A stretch of DNA of 64,000 bases from an uncultured Prevotellaceae bacterium (GTDB lineage: Bacteria > Bacteroidota > Bacteroidia > Bacteroidales > Bacteroidaceae): the NCBI GenBank assembly GCA_902769705.1, contig CACXPX010000002.1:62001-126000 (forward strand). Direction: 5' to 3'. A model generated the notes under the pieces. That model saw only the letters and a program-made list of their open reading frames with translations. It did not search any database and had not been told where the DNA came from. Shown in pieces: positions 60,464-64,000 of this stretch. Position numbers and translations under genes: made by a program. Numbering within the stretch: the first letter of the stretch is position 1; each line of letters opens with the position of its first letter.

Positions 60464-61228
60464 ATGAAGAAGACATTACTCTTTATCATGGCATTGGCAG
60501 GGACATTCCTGTCGCCCGTCATTATCAATGCGCAAGAGCGTTTGTCAATCACGCCACGTGTGGGATTCAATCTGTCGAGCATTGGCGGCGAGGGTAGTCT
60601 CGATGCCTATTCCACGCGGTTGGGATTTACAGGCGGCGTGGATGCCGAGTATCGTTTTATCCCGCAGCTGGGCGTATCGCTGGGTGTGGCTTATTCCCAG
60701 CAAGGCTGCAACACTAATGAGGTGTGGAACTATAAGGACTTTGACAAAGACATCAGTTGGCGTATTAAAAGCCACCAACTGCACTACCTGAAAGTTCCCT
60801 TGATGTTGAACTTCCATGTAGGCAAAGGGTTTACGCTGAAGACTGGCGCCGAGGTGGGCTATTTGTTGGCGGCTCGGGATAAAGGACCTGAGTATGGCTA
60901 TTGGGGAATATGGCGCGGAGTGACGACTGTGCCCCCAGGTGATTATGGTACGATGTATTACCCTGATGGCAGCAAGGCTCCCGAACCATCGCCCAACGGA
61001 TTGTATGGTGACGTTCAGGAATTCAACGAGAAGGGGAGCAAGGACATGATTGATGCGTATCACCGCTTTTATTGCGCCATTCCGATAGGTCTTTCCTATG
61101 AATACAGGCATTTCATGGTGGACGCACGTTTTCATTTCAATCTTGTGAAGATTGTGCGTGCGCAACCTGACAACTTGATGGACAACCGATGCTTCAGCAT
61201 CACCGTGGGATATCGGTTCAACCTGTGA
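60464..61228 (+). CDS. Outer-membrane beta-barrel protein (PorT/OmpX-like)
   Basis: A 254-residue exported protein: a signal peptide (ending IINAQ, residue 24) and then alternating strands ending in an outer-membrane terminal strand ITVGYRFNL. Strand-like segments include TPRVGFNLSS, LGFTGGVDAEYRF, QLGVSLGVAYSQQG, YLKVPLMLNFHVG and FTLKTGAEVGYLL. It has the look of the small porin-family barrels common in Bacteroidota. Residues ~140-170, rich in Gly, Tyr and Pro, probably form a long external loop. It is a single gene convergent with argB (19 bp apart). The function is unknown beyond the barrel fold. Confidence 0.88.
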   Translation: MKKTLLFIMALAGTFLSPVIINAQERLSITPRVGFNLSSIGGEGSLDAYSTRLGFTGGVDAEYRFIPQLGVSLGVAYSQQGCNTNEVWNYKDFDKDISWRIKSHQLHYLKVPLMLNFHVGKGFTLKTGAEVGYLLAARDKGPEYGYWGIWRGVTTVPPGDYGTMYYPDGSKAPEPSPNGLYGDVQEFNEKGSKDMIDAYHRFYCAIPIGLSYEYRHFMVDARFHFNLVKIVRAQPDNLMDNRCFSITVGYRFNL

Positions 61229-61247
61229 AGCATTCAGCCCCCATTTC

Positions 61248-62081
61248 CTAACTTAGGCGGATGACGGTTCCGCTGTTGCCATCGATGGCAGTGGCGAGGG
61301 TGATGACTACGCGGGCAACGCCGGCATCAACGGCTGCCAGGGCATTCTCGATTTTGGGAATCATGCCTCCCGAGATGGTGCCATCGGCAACATACTGCTG
61401 GAAGAGCGGGCGCGTGATGACGGGAATAACGCTATCGTCGTCGTCGGGACAGGCAAGCACGCCACGCTTCTCGAACGAGAAGATAAGTGTGACATCGTAG
61501 AAAGGAGCCAGAGCCTTGGCCGTTTCCGAGGCTATGGTGTCGGCATTGGTGTTGAGGATGTGCCCCTCGCCATCGTGCGTGAGCGGCGCCATAACGGGCG
61601 TGATGCCTGCATCGATAAGCGTTTGAAGCATCTGGCCGTCAGCACGGTCTACATCTCCTACGAAACCGTAGTCAACGAGGCCTCTCCCCCCGCCCTCCCC
61701 CGTAGGGAGGGAACCTTGAATGGATGGGAGTGTGACGGGCGGACGCTTGTGGGAGCGGATGACGTCGATGTCGGCTCCTGTCAGGCCCAAGGCATTCACA
61801 CCGCATGCTTGCAGCCGCGCCACGAGGTTTTTGTTCACCAATCCACCATAGACCATTGTGACCACTTCGAGCATGGAGGCATCGGTGATGCGGCGCCCGT
61901 TCACCATCTGCGTCTCAATGCCCAGTTTCTCAGCCACTCGCGTAGCCCTGCGCCCGCCTCCATGTACCAGCACCTTGCGGCCTGGGATGGCGGAAAAATC
62001 TTTCAGCAACTGGGCAAGCTGCGCCTCGTCTTCAACAACGGCGCCGCCGACTTTCACGATGGTCAATGACTCTTTCTTCAT
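61248..62081 (-). CDS. argB: Acetylglutamate kinase (with in-frame insertion)
   Basis: Second enzyme of arginine biosynthesis, phosphorylating N-acetyl- (or, in some Bacteroidota, N-succinyl-) glutamate; 277 residues. The start VKVGGAVVEDEAQL, the HGGGRRATRVAEKLG block (40-54), NGRRITD and NADTIASETAKAL identify it. Between HKRP (about residue 113) and VDYGFVGDVD (136-145), where the family usually has a short connector, there is an extra stretch of ~20 residues with PSIQGSLPTGEGGGRG. It is encoded by a CCTCCCC-rich sequence that resembles a dispersed repeat. It lies 59 bp after speA on the same strand. Confidence 0.93.
   Translation of the reverse strand: MKKESLTIVKVGGAVVEDEAQLAQLLKDFSAIPGRKVLVHGGGRRATRVAEKLGIETQMVNGRRITDASMLEVVTMVYGGLVNKNLVARLQACGVNALGLTGADIDVIRSHKRPPVTLPSIQGSLPTGEGGGRGLVDYGFVGDVDRADGQMLQTLIDAGITPVMAPLTHDGEGHILNTNADTIASETAKALAPFYDVTLIFSFEKRGVLACPDDDDSVIPVITRPLFQQYVADGTISGGMIPKIENALAAVDAGVARVVITLATAIDGNSGTVIRLS
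61677..61742. repeat. Low-complexity insertion inside argB
   Basis: A GC-skewed block with CCCCCCGCCCTCCCCC and then GTAGGGAGGG forms a partial inverted repeat. It adds ~20 codons to argB without breaking the frame. It resembles a type of short dispersed sequence I associate with Bacteroidota genomes, which is from memory and not checked. Confidence 0.55.
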
Positions 62082-62140
62082 TTTGATGTGCGGGTTGATG
62101 GTTTTCTGATGGATGGGGTATGGATATCAGAGGGTCTGTT

Positions 62141-64000
62141 TTACTCCAAATAGGTGTATCCGTAGAGTCCGGAGCGATAGTTGCTGAGGAACTCCTTGCC
62201 CTCTTCGAGCGAGATTTTGCCTTGCTTGACGCTCTTGGACACCCACACTTCCAGCTGGCGCACCAATTTCTTGGGCTGGTATTGCACGTAGTCGAGCACT
62301 TCGGCAACGGTCTCGCCATCGATGATTTGGTCGATGTGATAGGAGTCGTCTTTCACCGAGACGTGCACGGCATTGGTGTCGCCAAAGAGATTGTGGAGGT
62401 CGCCGAGAATCTCCTGATAGGCTCCCACGAGGAAGACGCCCAGATAATAGCGTTCGCCCGAGCGCAAGGCGTGGACGGGCAGCGAGTGGGAGTTGTGGCG
62501 GTTGGTGACAAAATTGACGATTTTGCCGTCAGAGTCGCAAGTGATGTCTTGCAGGGTGGCATTGCGTGTGGGGCGCTCGTCAAGACGCTGGAGGGGCACG
62601 ATGGGGAACATCTGGTCAATGGCCCACAGGTCGGGCAGGCTCTGGAAGAGCGAGAAGTTGCAGAAATACTTGTCGGCCAACAGTTTGTCGATGTTCATCA
62701 GCTCCTCGGGAATGTGCTTCAGGTTCTTGGCCAGCGCATTGATTTCGTGGCACACGCTCCAATACATGGCCTCGATTTCGGCACGGGTCTTCAGGTCGAC
62801 CATTCCCAAGGCAAAGAGGTTGAGCACCTCTTCGCGAATCTGCTCGGCATCGTGCCAGTCTTCGAGCACGTTGCGCGGCGAGAGGTTGTCCCAGATGTCG
62901 TAGAGGTCGCGCACCAGCTGATGGCTGCTCTCGTCGGGCTCAAACTCTTCGGGCATCTCGGGCAAGGATGCTGTTTCGAGCACGTCGATGACTAGCACCG
63001 AATGGTGGGCAGCGAGCGAGCGTCCACTCTCGGTAATGATGTTGGGATGGGGCAGGTTGTTCTTGTTGGCGGCATCGATGAAAGCGTAGAGACAGTCGTT
63101 GACGTACTCCTGGATGGAGTAGTTCACCGAGCTTTCGCTTGTGGGTGAACGAGTGCCGTCGTAGTCAACGCCCAGTCCGCCACCACAATCCACGAAGTCA
63201 ACGTTGTAGCCCATCTTGTGCAATTGGATATAGAACTGCGAAGCCTCGCGAAGGGCGGTCTGTATGCGGCGTATCTTGGTGATTTGCGAACCGATATGGA
63301 AATGTATCAAACGCAGGCAGTCGCGCATGTTCTTCTTGTCGAGCAACTCGAGGGCATCAAGCAGCTCAGCGCTGGTGAGTCCGAATTTAGAGGCATCGCC
63401 ACCGCTCTCTTCCCACTTTCCGCTTCCGCTGCTGGCCAACTTGATGCGGATGCCTATGTTTGGCCTGACGTTCAGTTTCTTCGCCTTTCGGGCAATGATG
63501 TCGAGCTCGTTGAGTTTCTCCACAACAATGAAGATGCGTTTGCCCATCTTCTGCGCTAGCAGAGCCAGCTCGATGTAGTTGTCGTCCTTGTAACCGTTGC
63601 AGATGATGATGGAGTCGCTTTGGCATTGCACGGCAATCACGGCATGCAGTTCGGGCTTCGAACCAGCCTCGAGCCCCAGGTTGAACTTGCGGCCGTGGGA
63701 GATGATTTCCTCTACGACGGGCTGCATCTGGTTCACCTTAATGGGATAGACCACGTAGTTCTCACCTTTGTAGTCGTAATTCTCGGCCGCCTTCTTGAAG
63801 CAGCTCCACGTCTTCTCGATGCGGTTGTCAAGAATGTCGGGAAAGCGAAGCAACACGGGTGGAGTCACATCGCGCAAGGCCAGTTCGTCCATCACTTCGC
63901 GGAGGTCAATCTGCGTGTTGTCCTTGCAAGGAGTCACATAGATGTCGCCTTTGGGGTTGACGCCAAAATAGGAAGTGCCCCATCCGTTGATGTTATAGAG
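62141..64000 (-). CDS. speA: Biosynthetic arginine decarboxylase, N-terminus outside window
   Basis: PLP-dependent decarboxylase making agmatine from arginine for polyamine synthesis. About 620 codons are visible and the start is past base 64000: the frame continues through LYNINGWGTSYFGVNPKGD, the known N-terminal part, so the GTG at 63937 is not the start. Recognisable parts are VYPIKVNQ (PLP lysine region), GLEAGSKPEL, HFHIGSQI, VDCGGGLGVDYDG and a C-terminal block with GVFLVGAYQEILGD (a YQE-type active-site loop). The gene is followed 59 bp later by argB in the same direction, so supply and use of arginine may be cotranscribed. Confidence 0.95.
   Translation of the reverse strand, partial: LYNINGWGTSYFGVNPKGDIYVTPCKDNTQIDLREVMDELALRDVTPPVLLRFPDILDNRIEKTWSCFKKAAENYDYKGENYVVYPIKVNQMQPVVEEIISHGRKFNLGLEAGSKPELHAVIAVQCQSDSIIICNGYKDDNYIELALLAQKMGKRIFIVVEKLNELDIIARKAKKLNVRPNIGIRIKLASSGSGKWEESGGDASKFGLTSAELLDALELLDKKNMRDCLRLIHFHIGSQITKIRRIQTALREASQFYIQLHKMGYNVDFVDCGGGLGVDYDGTRSPTSESSVNYSIQEYVNDCLYAFIDAANKNNLPHPNIITESGRSLAAHHSVLVIDVLETASLPEMPEEFEPDESSHQLVRDLYDIWDNLSPRNVLEDWHDAEQIREEVLNLFALGMVDLKTRAEIEAMYWSVCHEINALAKNLKHIPEELMNIDKLLADKYFCNFSLFQSLPDLWAIDQMFPIVPLQRLDERPTRNATLQDITCDSDGKIVNFVTNRHNSHSLPVHALRSGERYYLGVFLVGAYQEILGDLHNLFGDTNAVHVSVKDDSYHIDQIIDGETVAEVLDYVQYQPKKLVRQLEVWVSKSVKQGKISLEEGKEFLSNYRSGLYGYTYLE

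Noticed and set aside
63935-63937. GTG as the start of speA
   Set aside because: The frame continues with conserved SpeA sequence (NGWGTSYFGVNPKGD) to the window end.

Overview
This window looks like a chromosomal segment of a Bacteroidales bacterium, most likely Prevotellaceae. The evidence is: promoters with the Bacteroidota -7 element TAnnTTTG (often TATCTTTGC or TAACTTTGC) before many genes; a SusC/SusD pair; secreted proteins ending in a type IX secretion (T9SS)-like C-terminal tag; BspA-type leucine-rich-repeat proteins; and the typical neighbours tRNA-Glu, rpsT and gyrB. The genus is an inference.

Layout. 1-4.0 kb: end of the division cluster (murC end, ftsQ, ftsA, ftsZ, + strand). 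4.1-10.0 kb: three secreted proteins on the - strand with related C-terminal tags, two of them BspA-like, with duplicated promoters and tag DNA. 10.0-11.6 kb: a gene-free stretch holding a strong candidate structured RNA (about 10199-10438, - strand) and other inverted repeats. 11.7-14.7 kb: gpmI, ung and a DUF3109 gene. 14.6-18.0 kb: a GH95 fucosidase with an AraC regulator. 18.1-21.6 kb: gyrB, rpsT, tRNA-Glu and recO. 21.6-24.0 kb: a lipoprotein serpin and an Hsp20. 24.2-29.2 kb: an operon of TPR/membrane regulator, CE1 esterase and GH3 glycosidase. 29.4-38.9 kb: M6 metalloprotease and a SusC-SusD-lipoprotein operon. 39.5-45.4 kb: comM, an HTH-Fic gene with a twin palindromic operator, an unknown gene, an XRE-cupin/acyl-CoA synthetase pair and a 53-residue membrane peptide. 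45.5-53.3 kb: a TMEM43 operon, a serine-type sulfatase, pnp and an unknown secreted protein. 53.7-58.8 kb: a four-gene envelope operon (cysteine-less thioredoxin-fold lipoprotein, FG-GAP-like protein, YARHG-DUF3160 protein, CapA-like phosphatase). 59-64 kb: sigma factor with its partner membrane protein, an outer-membrane barrel, argB and speA (cut by the window end).

The least expected feature is a family of intergenic arrays built on a strict 22-bp period (18-bp unit plus 4-bp spacer), found in five places (near 23.1, 29.2, 39.3, 53.5 and 60.2 kb). Three share the same order: a TCAAAGCAT-type unit, then four or five copies of an AT-rich palindrome, then units ending in GCCACAAATGA-like sequence. 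They are not CRISPRs. Other points of interest are the candidate ncRNA, the Fic operator, and short dispersed low-complexity sequences that have entered reading frames (argB, capA-like gene, T9SS-tagged genes).

Functionally the window mixes core genes (division, replication, RNA decay, glycolysis, arginine/polyamine metabolism) with glycan and protein foraging genes (GH95, CE1, GH3, sulfatase, SusCD, M6 protease) and surface proteins.
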